Origin: Nitrospirillum amazonense
GTDB taxonomy: Bacteria > Pseudomonadota > Alphaproteobacteria > Azospirillales > Azospirillaceae
Length of the DNA: 64,000 bases
Direction of reading: 5' to 3'
NCBI RefSeq assembly: GCF_007828035.1
Contig: NZ_VITV01000005.1
Coordinates: forward strand, 186,001-250,000
Under the pieces are notes generated by a model. The model saw only the letters and a list, made by a program, of their open reading frames with translations. It did no database searches and was not told the origin of the DNA. Shown here piece by piece: positions 46,313 to 54,897 of the stretch. Position 1 is the stretch's first letter. Each line of letters starts with the position of its first letter. Position numbers and translations under genes: made by a program.

Positions 46313-47233
46313 TTGATATACTGTTTCGATATCGGCGGGTCATACATTTCCCTGGGGACAGCCAGTACAGATGTCGCGGTGACAGGGGCGCTGACCCGTG
46401 TCGGTCGGGTGCCGACGCCGGCCCGCGACCGCGCCGCCTTCGTCCAGGCGCTGGCCAGCCTGATCGATCAGGCGCCAGGGCCCGAGGACGCGCCGGTGGC
46501 CCTGGCGCTGGCCGGTGACATCGACCCCGCGACGGGACTGGCCAGCTGCGCCAACATCCCCTGCCTGACGGGCACGCCCCTGGTGGCCGACCTGACGGCG
46601 GCGCTCGGCCGTCCCGTGGTGGTGGGCAACGACGCCGCCTGCTTCGTCCTGGCGGAGGCGATGGTGGGGGCGGCGCGCGGCCAGGACACCGTTTTCGGCA
46701 TCATCCTGGGCACGGGCGTGGGCGGCGGCCTGGTGGTGGACGGCCGCCTGGTGCCGGGCGCTGGGGAATGGGGCCACGGGCCGGTGGTGAAGCAGGTGGC
46801 GGGCGACCCCAGCGTCACCCTGGCCCGCCTCCCCTGCGGCTGTGGCCAGGCGGGCTGCGTCGACACCATTGGCGGCGCCCGGGGGCTGGAGCGCCTGCAC
46901 CACGCCCTGCACGGCGTGCGGCTGGACAGCCAGGCGCTGACGGCGGCGTGGCATGCCGGCGACCGCGACGCCACGCGCACGATGGATATCTATGTCGATC
47001 TGGTTGCCGATCCCCTGGCGGTGGTGGTGAACGCCGTGGGTGCGGGCCTGGTGCCGGTGGGCGGCGGCCTGTCCTCCGACGCCGCCCTTGTTTCGGCGTT
47101 GGACGCCGCCGTGCGCGCCCGTATCCTGCGCCGCACGGGCACGCCACTGTTGGTGCCCACGGGGTTGGGCGGAGCGGCCGGCATGCTGGGGGCGGCCATC
47201 CTGGGCGCGCGGTGGCTGGAACGGAACCGATAA
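46313..47233 (+). CDS. ROK-family sugar kinase, probably N-acetylglucosamine kinase
   Basis: 306 residues from a TTG start at 46313. ATP site DIGGSYISLGTA; acidic catalytic region VVVGNDAACFVLAEA; GTGVGGGLVVDGRLVPGAGEWGHGPV; and the zinc-binding ROK motif CGCGQAGCVDTIGGARGLE. NagK-type ROK enzymes phosphorylate GlcNAc to GlcNAc-6-phosphate; the GEWGH histidine fits N-acetyl-hexosamine kinases. In this locus it would act on the sugar freed by the glycosylasparaginase. Its stop overlaps the likely start of the CutC gene. Confidence 0.88.
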   Translation: MIYCFDIGGSYISLGTASTDVAVTGALTRVGRVPTPARDRAAFVQALASLIDQAPGPEDAPVALALAGDIDPATGLASCANIPCLTGTPLVADLTAALGRPVVVGNDAACFVLAEAMVGAARGQDTVFGIILGTGVGGGLVVDGRLVPGAGEWGHGPVVKQVAGDPSVTLARLPCGCGQAGCVDTIGGARGLERLHHALHGVRLDSQALTAAWHAGDRDATRTMDIYVDLVADPLAVVVNAVGAGLVPVGGGLSSDAALVSALDAAVRARILRRTGTPLLVPTGLGGAAGMLGAAILGARWLERNR

Positions 47234-48021
47234 TGGAACAAGGCTTGAGGGGGACGGAGGGCATGACCCGGGCGGAAACGAATCGCGTGCGGCTTGAGGT
47301 GTGCGTGGACAGCCCGGCGGGGGTGGCCGCCGCCATCAAGGGGGGGGCCGACCGGCTGGAGCTGTGCGCTGCCTTGGTGGTGGGCGGCCTGACGCCGTCG
47401 CGCGGACTGATGGCGCTGGCGGCGGCCAGCGGGCGGCCCGCCTACGCCATGATCCGTCCTCGGCCGGGTGATTTCGTCTATGGTCCCGCCGACCTGGACG
47501 TCATGGGGGATGATATCGACACGGCGCGGGCCCTGGGCCTATCCGGCGTGGTGCTGGGCGCCAGCCTGCCCAGCGGTGAACTGGACGCGGCCGCCCTGTC
47601 CATCCTGGTGGACCGTGCCGGCGGCCTGGGCATGACCCTGCATCGGGCCATCGACCTGACCCCCGACCCCATCGAGGCCTTGGATATCGCCATCGAACTG
47701 GGGTTCGAACGGGTGCTGACCTCCGGCTGCGCCCGCACGGCGGTCGAGGGGGCGGAAACCATCGCCGAGCTGGTGGACCATGCCCAGGGCCGCATCAGCA
47801 TCATGGCCGGTAGCGGCGTCACCCCCGACAACGCCGTCGACCTCATCCGCCAGACCGGGGTGGCCGAGGTCCACGCCTCCTGCGGCATGGCCCCGGCGGT
47901 GGTGGACCAGCACCTGCTGCACTTCGGCTTCGTCCAGCCCGGCGCGCGGGAGACGGACGCGGCGACGGTCATGTGGCTGGCGGCGGCGATCCGGGACATC
48001 GAGGCCGATCAGTGGCCGTAA
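47233..48021 (+). CDS. cutC: CutC-family TIM-barrel protein
   Basis: 262 residues from the ATG at 47233, which overlaps the kinase stop (TAATG); a later ATG at 47263 with GGAGG very close is the alternative. Motifs VRLEVCVDSPAGVAAAIKGGADRLELCAALVVGGLTPSRG, YAMIRPRPGDFVY, GMTLHRAIDLTPDPIEAL, FERVLTSGCARTAVEGAE and IMAGSGVTPDNAVDL are those of CutC. The copper-homeostasis label comes from E. coli and is weakly supported; here the gene is coupled to a sugar kinase, so a catalytic role on a glycan fragment is more plausible (inference). Confidence 0.9.
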   Translation: MEQGLRGTEGMTRAETNRVRLEVCVDSPAGVAAAIKGGADRLELCAALVVGGLTPSRGLMALAAASGRPAYAMIRPRPGDFVYGPADLDVMGDDIDTARALGLSGVVLGASLPSGELDAAALSILVDRAGGLGMTLHRAIDLTPDPIEALDIAIELGFERVLTSGCARTAVEGAETIAELVDHAQGRISIMAGSGVTPDNAVDLIRQTGVAEVHASCGMAPAVVDQHLLHFGFVQPGARETDAATVMWLAAAIRDIEADQWP

Positions 48022-48323
48022 TGCTCGTCCCGCATGATGCGTTCATGGTCGCGAGCACCATGAAGAATATGGAGAATTTCGATCGCGTTCAGTTTGGGGA
48101 CTGAGCGGTAGTAGATGATATAGTTCTTGTAAGGGAAACAACGGCCGCCAGACAGAAGATGGTCGCAAGCCTTTCCGGCGGCGGGAAAAAGAGCGCGCTT
48201 CTGGCAGATGGCCTCAAGTTCTTCAGCGAACGCGAGCGCACGATCCACGTCGTCCTGGGCGATGAAATAAGTGATGTCCTTCAGGTCTTGCTCAGCCAAG
48301 GGATGGAAGAAGGCTCTCGGCAT
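48009..48323 (-). CDS. ParE/RelE-type toxin
   Basis: 104 residues: FFHPLAEQDLKDITYFIAQDDVDRALAFAEELEAICQKRALFPAAG and CFPYKNYIIYYRSVPKLNAIEILHILHGARD are typical of ParE-like plasmid-stabilisation toxins (gyrase or mRNA targeting in relatives). It overlaps the 3' end of cutC by 13 bases on the opposite strand and follows its antitoxin with a 4-base gap. Confidence 0.9.
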   Translation of the reverse strand: MPRAFFHPLAEQDLKDITYFIAQDDVDRALAFAEELEAICQKRALFPAAGKACDHLLSGGRCFPYKNYIIYYRSVPKLNAIEILHILHGARDHERIMRDEHYGH

Positions 48324-48327
48324 AGGC

Positions 48328-48567
48328 TCACTGAGCCTGCGCCTTTTTCATTTCGAGCAAGCGGGCTTTCAGGTCACCGAACACCTTTTCCGCCGGGATA
48401 GGTGTTTGCCCATCTGATGCTCTGGCCTGGAGTATGGCCCGAATATGGGCTTCCGCCTCTTCCTCCGTCGCGTCAATGATTCGCACTTCGACGCGGCGGT
48501 TGCCGGCGAAGGGGGCGAGTTCGTCTGACAGCTTGTCGACGGTGGTACGGATGATGGTTTCAGCCAT
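48328..48567 (-). CDS. Antitoxin partner of the ParE-type toxin
   Basis: 79 residues from the ATG at 48567 with GGGGGC upstream. Short, charged and placed directly before the toxin gene, as expected for an antitoxin. The N-terminal part (IIRTTVDKLSDELAPFAGNRRVEVRIIDATEEE) may fold, and the C-terminal part (FGDLKARLLEMKKAQAQ) is probably the toxin-binding tail. I do not recognise the DNA-binding family. Confidence 0.78.
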   Translation of the reverse strand: MAETIIRTTVDKLSDELAPFAGNRRVEVRIIDATEEEAEAHIRAILQARASDGQTPIPAEKVFGDLKARLLEMKKAQAQ

Positions 48568-48611
48568 GCCCCCAGCATATGCCGTGGGCTGCCGTTGCGC
48601 CAGTGGATGCC

Positions 48612-50141
48612 TCACTTCCGCCAGATCGGCTTGCCACTCCCCGGCAGGCCGTAGCTGGCCCATTTGCGGCTGACCTCCTCCACCACGCCCTGGTCCATGG
48701 CGATCTTCTCGCCCCATTCGCGGTGGGTTTCGGGGGGCAGCTTGTTGGTGGCGTCCAGGCCGACCTTGCCGCCCAATCCGGACTCGGGGCTGGCGAAGTC
48801 CAGGTAGTCGATGGGCGTACCCTCGATGACGGTGATGTCTCGTGCCGGGTCCATGCGCGTGGACACGGCCCACATCACGTCCTTCCAGTCCCGGGCATTG
48901 ATGTCGTCGTCCACGACGATCACCCACTTGGTGTACATGAACTGCCGCAGGAAGGACCACACGCCCATCATCACCCGCTTGGCGTGGCCCGGGTAGGCCT
49001 TGCGCATCGAGACGACGGCGATGCGATAGGAACAGCCCTCCGGCGGCAGCCAGAAATCGATGATCTCCGGAAACTGCTGGCGCAGCAGGGGGATGAAGAC
49101 CTCGTTCAGGGACTCGCCCAGCACGGACGGCTCGTCCGGCGGCCGGCCGGTGAAGGTGGAGAGGTAGATGGGGTCGCGGCGCATGGTGATGGCCGTGACC
49201 TGGAAGACGGGGAACTTCTCCACCGAATTATAATAGCCGGTGTGGTCGCCATAGGGGCCCTCGTCCGCGTACTCGTCCAGCGAGACGTAGCCTTCCAGGA
49301 CGATCTCCGCCTGGGCCGGCACCTTCAGCGGCACGGTCTTGCAATCGACCAGGTCCACCTTCTTGCCGCGCAGCATGCCGGCGAACTGGTATTCCGACAG
49401 GGTCTCTGGCACCGGGGTCACGGCGGCCAGGATGGTGCCGGGATCGGCGCCCAGCACCACGGCGGCGGGCAGGGGCTCGCGCTTGCCGGCCGCCTTCCAG
49501 CGATGATGGTGCTGGGCCCCGCCGCGGTGCTTCAGCCAGCGCATGATGGTGCGGTCGCGCCCCAGCACCTGCATGCGGTAGATGCCCAGGTTGAAGCGAT
49601 CCTCCGCCATGCCGTCCCGGTCGTTGGCGGTGGGGCCTTGCGTCACCACCAGGGGCCAAGTGATCAGGGGGGCCGGCTCACCCGGCCAGCAGCTTTGGAT
49701 GGGCAGGCGGCCAAGGTCGACCTGGTCGCCGGTCAGCACCACCTCCTGGCAGGGCGCGCTGCCCACCGTACGCGGGCGCATCGCCATGACCGTCTTCACC
49801 AGGGGCAGCATCTCCCACGCGTCGCGCAGGCCGCGCGGCGGCTCCGGCTGCTTCAGGAAGGCCAGCGTCTCCCCCACGTCGCGCAGTTCGTGCGGCTCCC
49901 GGTCCATGCCCCAGGCCACCCGTTCCACCGTGCCGAACAGGTTGACCAGCACCGGCATCTCCGACCGGGTACCGTCCGCCTTGATGACGTTCTCGAAGAT
50001 CACGGCGGGGCCGCCCTCGGCCAGCAGGCGGGTCTGGATCTCGGTCATCTCCAGCACGGTGGAAACCGGGGTCTTGACCCGCACCAGGCGGCCCGACTGT
50101 TCCAGCCGGTCGATGAACTCACGCAAGGAGGCGTAGGGCAT
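48612..50141 (-). CDS. ubiD: UbiD-type 4-hydroxy-3-polyprenylbenzoate decarboxylase
   Basis: 509 residues. Prenyl-FMN-dependent decarboxylase of ubiquinone synthesis; needs UbiX, not in this window. [22 protein letters not shown] is the family start. [22 protein letters not shown] (the E-x-P-F/Y-G motif with catalytic acids), [36 protein letters not shown] and [21 protein letters not shown] follow. Upstream on the same strand are a methyltransferase and ubiA, so this is a small quinone-linked group. Confidence 0.95.
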   Translation of the reverse strand: MPYASLREFIDRLEQSGRLVRVKTPVSTVLEMTEIQTRLLAEGGPAVIFENVIKADGTRSEMPVLVNLFGTVERVAWGMDREPHELRDVGETLAFLKQPEPPRGLRDAWEMLPLVKTVMAMRPRTVGSAPCQEVVLTGDQVDLGRLPIQSCWPGEPAPLITWPLVVTQGPTANDRDGMAEDRFNLGIYRMQVLGRDRTIMRWLKHRGGAQHHHRWKAAGKREPLPAAVVLGADPGTILAAVTPVPETLSEYQFAGMLRGKKVDLVDCKTVPLKVPAQAEIVLEGYVSLDEYADEGPYGDHTGYYNSVEKFPVFQVTAITMRRDPIYLSTFTGRPPDEPSVLGESLNEVFIPLLRQQFPEIIDFWLPPEGCSYRIAVVSMRKAYPGHAKRVMMGVWSFLRQFMYTKWVIVVDDDINARDWKDVMWAVSTRMDPARDITVIEGTPIDYLDFASPESGLGGKVGLDATNKLPPETHREWGEKIAMDQGVVEEVSRKWASYGLPGSGKPIWRK

Positions 50142-50197
50142 GGGAAATATCCAGGTGGGAAGTCAGGCGGTAAAGGAGCGGATGCGGCCCCGCCAGG

Positions 50198-50851
50198 TCA
50201 AGCCTCCACCCGCCAGACGACGCTGTCGCGGTGGGTGCGGTCCTCCAGCTCCAGCGTCGTCGGCACGCGGTACGTGGCCAGGGGAACCAGACCGTCCTTC
50301 GGCAGGTATGTACGGCCGGGATCCCCCATCAGGATCACCAGTCCGTCGCCGGCCAAGGCGCGCAGCCAGGCCATGACCCGCTCCGCCATCGGTTTCTCGT
50401 AGCAGACGTCGCCCACCAGCACGACGTCGATGTCCGTCAGGGGCTGGCCCACCACGTCGCGCTCCACCGCCGTCACGGCCACGCCGTTCAGCTGGGCGTT
50501 GAGGCCGATGGCGGCGATGGCGTAGGCGTCGATCTCCACCGCCATGACGGCGGCCGCCCCCGCCTTGGCGGCGGCGATGGCGATCAGGCCGCTTCCGGCG
50601 GCGAAGTCCAGCACGCGGGCGCCCCGCACCAGCTCCGGATGGTCCAGCACGTGGCGGGCGACGGCCTGCCCGCCGGCCCAGGGGAAGGCCCAGAAGGGGG
50701 GTGGCAGATCCTTGGCCGCCAGCGTCTCCTCCGTCGCCAGCCACAGGGGCGTGATCTCGGTGGCGGTCAGCAGCGTCAGCTCGGGCACCAGGGCCGGGGC
50801 TTCCGGGGCGGTGTTGGCGCGGATGAAGGCGGCGCGATCGATGTCGCTCAA
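50198..50851 (-). CDS. METTL20-like protein lysine methyltransferase
   Basis: 217 residues from a TTG start at 50851 that overlaps the ubiA stop (TTGA). Class I SAM methyltransferase: PPPFWAFPWAGGQAVARHVLD, motif I VLDFAAGSGLIAIAAAKAGA, VMAVEIDAYAIAAIGLNAQLN, and VVLVGDVCYEKPMAERVM. This pattern fits the METTL20 group, whose bacterial members methylate lysines of electron-transfer flavoprotein beta. Coupling to ubiA is consistent with a link between ETF and the quinone pool, but the substrate here is unproven. Confidence 0.82.
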   Translation of the reverse strand: MSDIDRAAFIRANTAPEAPALVPELTLLTATEITPLWLATEETLAAKDLPPPFWAFPWAGGQAVARHVLDHPELVRGARVLDFAAGSGLIAIAAAKAGAAAVMAVEIDAYAIAAIGLNAQLNGVAVTAVERDVVGQPLTDIDVVLVGDVCYEKPMAERVMAWLRALAGDGLVILMGDPGRTYLPKDGLVPLATYRVPTTLELEDRTHRDSVVWRVEA

Positions 50852-51780
50852 GACGCGGCCGCCATGCCCAGGATGATGCTGGCCAGCAACACCCAGCCGG
50901 CGACGCGGGCGGCGCGGAAGGCGGCCAGGCTGTCGGCCGGGTCCTCGGGGCGCCACTGCCAGGCCTGGCGCAGCAGCATGCCGCCGGTCAGGACCACGCC
51001 CAGGTAGGCCAGCGGGTGGACGCCGGCGGCCATCAGGGCCAGCGCCCACAGCGCCGTGGCGCCGGCGTAGAAGCCCAGGATCCAGCGCTTGGAGGCGGCG
51101 CCCAAGCGCAGGGCGGTGGACTTCACGCCCACCTTCACGTCGTCCTCGCGATCCTGGTGGGCGTAGATGGTGTCATAGCCTAGGGTCCACAGGATGCCGC
51201 CGGCGTAGAGCAGCACCGGCGGCCAGGCGAGCTCGCCCGTGACCGCCACCCAGCCCAGCAGGGCGCCCCAGTTGAACGTCAGGCCCAGGAAGGCCTGGGG
51301 CCACCAGGTGATGCGCTTCATCAAGGGATATGCGGCCACCAGCACCAGCGAGGCGGCGCCCATGACGATGGTGGGCCGGTTCATCTGCACCAGCACGGCC
51401 AGGCCCACCAGGCACTGGGCGATCAGGAAGGCGATGGCCTGGGGCACGCTGACGGCGCCGCTGGGGATGGGGCGCACGCGGGTGCGTTCCACCAGGGCGT
51501 CGAACTTGCGGTCGATGATGTCGTTGATGGTGCAGCCGGCGCCACGCATGACCACCGAGCCCACGGCGAACAGCACCATGAGCCACAGCCTGGGCAGGTG
51601 GCCGGGTTCCGCGGCCAGGGCGATGGACCAGAGCCCCGGCAGCAGCAGCAGCCAGGTGCCGATGGGCCGGTCCAGCCGCGCCAGCCGGGCGTAGGGGCGG
51701 GCGCGGGGGGGCACATGCCGATCGATCCAGTCGCCCTGGCGGATGTCGGTATGGCCGGCGCTTATGGTCTCGCTGGGCAT
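50848..51780 (-). CDS. ubiA: 4-hydroxybenzoate polyprenyltransferase
   Basis: 310 residues, about eight to nine membrane helices. Attaches the polyprenyl chain to 4-hydroxybenzoate in ubiquinone synthesis. Aspartate-rich motifs GAGCTINDIIDRKFD and YDTIYAHQDREDDVKVGVKSTAL bind the Mg-diphosphate; LDRPIGTWLLLLPGLWS is the family start. Its stop overlaps the start of the downstream methyltransferase. Divergent from rsmE. Confidence 0.95.
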   Translation of the reverse strand: MPSETISAGHTDIRQGDWIDRHVPPRARPYARLARLDRPIGTWLLLLPGLWSIALAAEPGHLPRLWLMVLFAVGSVVMRGAGCTINDIIDRKFDALVERTRVRPIPSGAVSVPQAIAFLIAQCLVGLAVLVQMNRPTIVMGAASLVLVAAYPLMKRITWWPQAFLGLTFNWGALLGWVAVTGELAWPPVLLYAGGILWTLGYDTIYAHQDREDDVKVGVKSTALRLGAASKRWILGFYAGATALWALALMAAGVHPLAYLGVVLTGGMLLRQAWQWRPEDPADSLAAFRAARVAGWVLLASIILGMAAAS

Positions 51781-51976
51781 AGGGGAAGCCTTGTTCGGGT
51801 GTTTGCAGGGACCTTAGCGGGAAGAGGGGCGTCAAGAAAGGGCGGCCGGTCACCCTTCAGGCGGACGGGCTGACCCTTGAAAAATGCTCGAGTGTTCAAT
51901 GGTAGAATGGACAAAGGAATGATTGTTCCGCATCTAGACCTCTCCCGTTCCGTCTCCTTTCTCCGCGACTGACCCC

Positions 51977-52768
51977 ATGGCCGACCGCCCCCGCACCCGC
52001 CTGCATATCGACACGCCCCTGGCCGCCGGCCAGTCGGCACCGCTGTCGGGCGACCAGGCGCACTATTTGCGCGGCGTGCTGCGCCAGGCACCCGGCGACC
52101 GGCTGCTGGCCTTCAACGAGGCTGGCGGCGAATGGCTGGGGGAGATATCGGCGCTGACCAAGTCGGGAGGCACCATCACCCTGCTGGAACAGACCCGGGC
52201 GCCGGTGGCGGTGCCGGACGTCTGGCTGCTGTTCGCGCCGCTGAAGGGTGGCCGCACCGAGTACGTGGTGGAAAAGGCGACGGAACTGGGCGTGGCCCGC
52301 CTCTGCCCCGTGCTGACCCGCCGGGGCGATGTGCCGCGGGTGAACCTGGACCGCTTGCGCGCCAACGCGGTGGAGGCGGCGGAACAGTGTGAGCGGCTGT
52401 CCGTGCCCGTGGTCGACCCGCTGGCCGACCTTTCGTCCGTGCTGGCCGGCTGGCCCGCTAACCCCCTGACCCGGGATCGTACGCTGTTCGTGGCGGCGGA
52501 GACGGGGGCCGCCCAGCCCCTGGCCACGGCTGTGACGGCGGCTACTGCGTCGGGGCGCCCGGCGGCGTTCCTTGTGGGACCGGAGGGGGGCCTCCATCCC
52601 GGTGAGCTTGACCAGCTTGCCAAAACACCCTTTGTTGTCCCGGTAGGACTGGGTCCACGCATTCTGCGGGCGGACACGGCCGCTTTCGCTGTGCTTGCCC
52701 TGTGGCAGGCGCTGGCGGGCGACTGGACCGCCGCCCCAGGGCAGGACGCGCGCCCGCCGTTCCGTTGA
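51977..52768 (+). CDS. rsmE: 16S rRNA (uracil-1498-N3)-methyltransferase
   Basis: 263 residues. N-terminal PUA-like domain (DQAHYLRGVLRQAPGDRLLAFN), then a SPOUT knot: APLKGGRTEYVVEKATELGVARLCPVLTRRG, AAEQCERLSVP, LVGPEGGLHPGELDQLA and LGPRILRADTAAFAVLA. Methylates N3 of U1498 in 16S rRNA. It is followed after 86 bases by gshA, an order seen in other alphaproteobacteria. Confidence 0.95.
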   Translation: MADRPRTRLHIDTPLAAGQSAPLSGDQAHYLRGVLRQAPGDRLLAFNEAGGEWLGEISALTKSGGTITLLEQTRAPVAVPDVWLLFAPLKGGRTEYVVEKATELGVARLCPVLTRRGDVPRVNLDRLRANAVEAAEQCERLSVPVVDPLADLSSVLAGWPANPLTRDRTLFVAAETGAAQPLATAVTAATASGRPAAFLVGPEGGLHPGELDQLAKTPFVVPVGLGPRILRADTAAFAVLALWQALAGDWTAAPGQDARPPFR

Positions 52769-52811
52769 GAGTCCCGTTCCCTGTTCCCGGCCCCCAGCCG
52801 CGCTTTGATAC

Positions 52812-52841
52812 CCAAGCCGTGTAAAGCCAAGCCGTGTAAAG
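52812..52841 (+). repeat. 15-base tandem duplication in the gshA leader
   Basis: CCAAGCCGTGTAAAG occurs twice in a row, ending 13 bases before the gshA start; AAGGA of the ribosome site follows directly. Confidence 0.9.
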
Positions 52842-52854
52842 AAGGACCGACCTG

Positions 52855-54222
52855 ATGTCTGCGCCGCCGAAGAGCCCGGGTGCCCCCATCACCGACCGCC
52901 GCGAGCTGGTCGAATATCTGGAACAGGGCAACAAGCCGGCGGATGCTTGGCGCATCGGCACGGAACACGAGAAGTTCGCCTTCCGCCTGGGCGACAACCG
53001 CCCGCTGCCCTATGAGGGCGAGCAGGGCATCGGCCGCATCCTGTCCGAGATGGCGACCCGCTACGACTGGACCCCGGTGAAGGAAGGCGAGAACATCATC
53101 GCCCTGACCAGGGGCCAGGCCAGCATCACGCTGGAGCCGGGCGGCCAGTTCGAGCTGTCGGGTGCGCCGCTGAGCACCATCCACCAGACCTGCGGCGAGG
53201 TTTCGGAGCACCTGGCCCAGGTGCGTGCGATTGGCGCTGACCTCGGCATCGGCATGATCGGCCTGGGCTTCAATCCCAAGTGGAAGCGGGAAGATATTCC
53301 CTGGATGCCCAAGGGCCGCTACCGCATCATGCGCGACTACATGCCCAAGAAGGGCACCATGGGCCTGGACATGATGACCCGCACCTCCACGGTGCAGGTC
53401 AACCTGGACTTCAGCTCCGAGGCCGACATGGTGAAGAAGTTCCGGGTCAGCCTGGCGCTGCAACCCATCGCCACGGCCCTGTTCGCCAACAGCCCCTTCA
53501 AGGAAGGCAAGCCCAACGGTTTCCAGAGCCTGCGCAGCCATGTGTGGACGGATACCGACCCCGACCGCTGCGGTGACCTGCCCTTCGTGTTCGAGGATGG
53601 CTTCGGCTTCGAGCGCTACGCCGACCACGCGCTGGGCGTGCCCATGTACTTCGTCTATCGCGACGGCCAGTACATCGACGCCTCGGGCCAGGACTTCCGC
53701 GCCTTCCTGAGGGGGGAACTGCCGGCCTTGCCGGGTGAGCGGCCGCTGATCACCGACTGGGTGGACCACCTGACCACCCTGTTCCCCGAGGTGCGGCTGA
53801 AGCGCTTCCTGGAGATGCGCGGCGCCGACGGCGGCCCATGGGCCCGCCTGTGCGCCCTGCCGGCCCTCTGGGTGGGCCTGCTGTACGACACCACGGCGCT
53901 GGACGCCGCCTGGGACATGATCAAGGACTGGACGGAGGAGGAGCGGGCGCAGTTGCGCAACAACGTGCCGCGCCTGGGCCTCGACACGCCTTTCCGCAAG
54001 GGCACCGTTCTGGACCTCGCACGTCAGACGGTGGCCATGTCGCGCAGCGGCCTGGACAACCGGGCGCGCCTGGCCGGCATGGGCGACAACGAAAGCCACT
54101 TCCTGGACGCGCTGCAGGCCATCGTGGACAGCGGCGTTTCGCCGGCCACGGAGCTGCTGAACAAGTTCAACGGGGAATGGGGCGGCGATATCGATCGCGT
54201 CTACGCGGAATACGCGTACTGA
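52855..54222 (+). CDS. gshA: Glutamate-cysteine ligase, plant/alphaproteobacterial type
   Basis: 455 residues. First step of glutathione synthesis. [28 protein letters not shown] (metal-binding glutamates), [73 protein letters not shown] and [17 protein letters not shown] at the C-terminus identify the plant-like class. A 15-base duplication precedes the ribosome site. Confidence 0.95.
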   Translation: MSAPPKSPGAPITDRRELVEYLEQGNKPADAWRIGTEHEKFAFRLGDNRPLPYEGEQGIGRILSEMATRYDWTPVKEGENIIALTRGQASITLEPGGQFELSGAPLSTIHQTCGEVSEHLAQVRAIGADLGIGMIGLGFNPKWKREDIPWMPKGRYRIMRDYMPKKGTMGLDMMTRTSTVQVNLDFSSEADMVKKFRVSLALQPIATALFANSPFKEGKPNGFQSLRSHVWTDTDPDRCGDLPFVFEDGFGFERYADHALGVPMYFVYRDGQYIDASGQDFRAFLRGELPALPGERPLITDWVDHLTTLFPEVRLKRFLEMRGADGGPWARLCALPALWVGLLYDTTALDAAWDMIKDWTEEERAQLRNNVPRLGLDTPFRKGTVLDLARQTVAMSRSGLDNRARLAGMGDNESHFLDALQAIVDSGVSPATELLNKFNGEWGGDIDRVYAEYAY

Positions 54223-54361
54223 GGCCGGCCGTTCAACGGACCTTGGTGCCTCGTGTTGTTTATGTGCCCCCGGCTATGGCCGGGGATTCCTCCCTATAAT
54301 CGACGCCATCTGGCTTCCCCCCGGAAACCGTGGCGTCATTCCCATCGCGTGGTCCGCGGGC

Positions 54362-54595
54362 TTACGATCCAGGGACCTTGGTGCCCAGCGGACGGTTCAG
54401 CAGATCCTTGGGGTCGGCGTGGCCGACATCGTTGCAATTGCCGGCCAGGCGGCTGCCCGTGTTCACGCACCGCTGCTGGGCCGCGGCCTTGGGCGCGGCG
54501 GCACTGGCCGTCTGGGCGTTATCCGGCTGGGTCTGGCATCCGGCCGTGAGCAAGGTGAGGCCAAAAGTTGCTGCCAGTAACTGATAGTGACGCAT
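54362..54595 (-). CDS. Small lipoprotein
   Basis: 77 residues from the ATG at 54595. Lipobox LLTAGC with the modified cysteine at position 20, after a hydrophobic signal. The mature peptide is an Ala/Gln-rich linker followed by RCVNTGSRLAGNCNDVG, with two cysteines that may pair. Function unknown. Convergent with gshA and separated from it by 139 bases that hold a GC hairpin at 54268-54285. Confidence 0.8.
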   Translation of the reverse strand: MRHYQLLAATFGLTLLTAGCQTQPDNAQTASAAAPKAAAQQRCVNTGSRLAGNCNDVGHADPKDLLNRPLGTKVPGS

Positions 54596-54897
54596 AAAAA
54601 CCCCGTTTGATGTGGATGACGCAACAAACGGATTTATGCGTACCGCGGCGATGTGGGCAACCAGTCTTTTGTCCGGAAGCGTTGCGAAATTGATACCGGT
54701 TTCCATCCAGTCCCGCGTCTGACGCATCCAGGCCGCAGGAATGGCCAAAACGCGCAAAGATCCCCCTAACGCGGCGGCATTCCGGACGGGTTGGGGAGGG
54801 TTTCCGGAATTTGGCGGGGAGTGGCCCGCGCGCCGGCTTGAGGTCGCGCCCGGGCTGTTCGGCGACGGTGGGCGCCTGTCGCGATGGCGGCGGAAAT
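54596..54897. other. Intergenic region upstream of the lipoprotein gene
   Basis: 302 bases between the lipoprotein start and the stop of the DUF4287 gene on the same strand. Should contain the lipoprotein promoter, but I see no repeat, terminator or confident promoter. Confidence 0.4.

Noticed and set aside
46267-46323. A second LacI operator between the regulator and the ROK kinase
   Set aside because: The region has GAAA and TTTC halves and an inverted repeat, but none with the CG-centred spacing of the operator at 41141.
54268-54300. Terminator plus TATAAT promoter after gshA
   Set aside because: The hairpin has no T run, and the TATAAT lacks a -35 and any plus-strand gene downstream.
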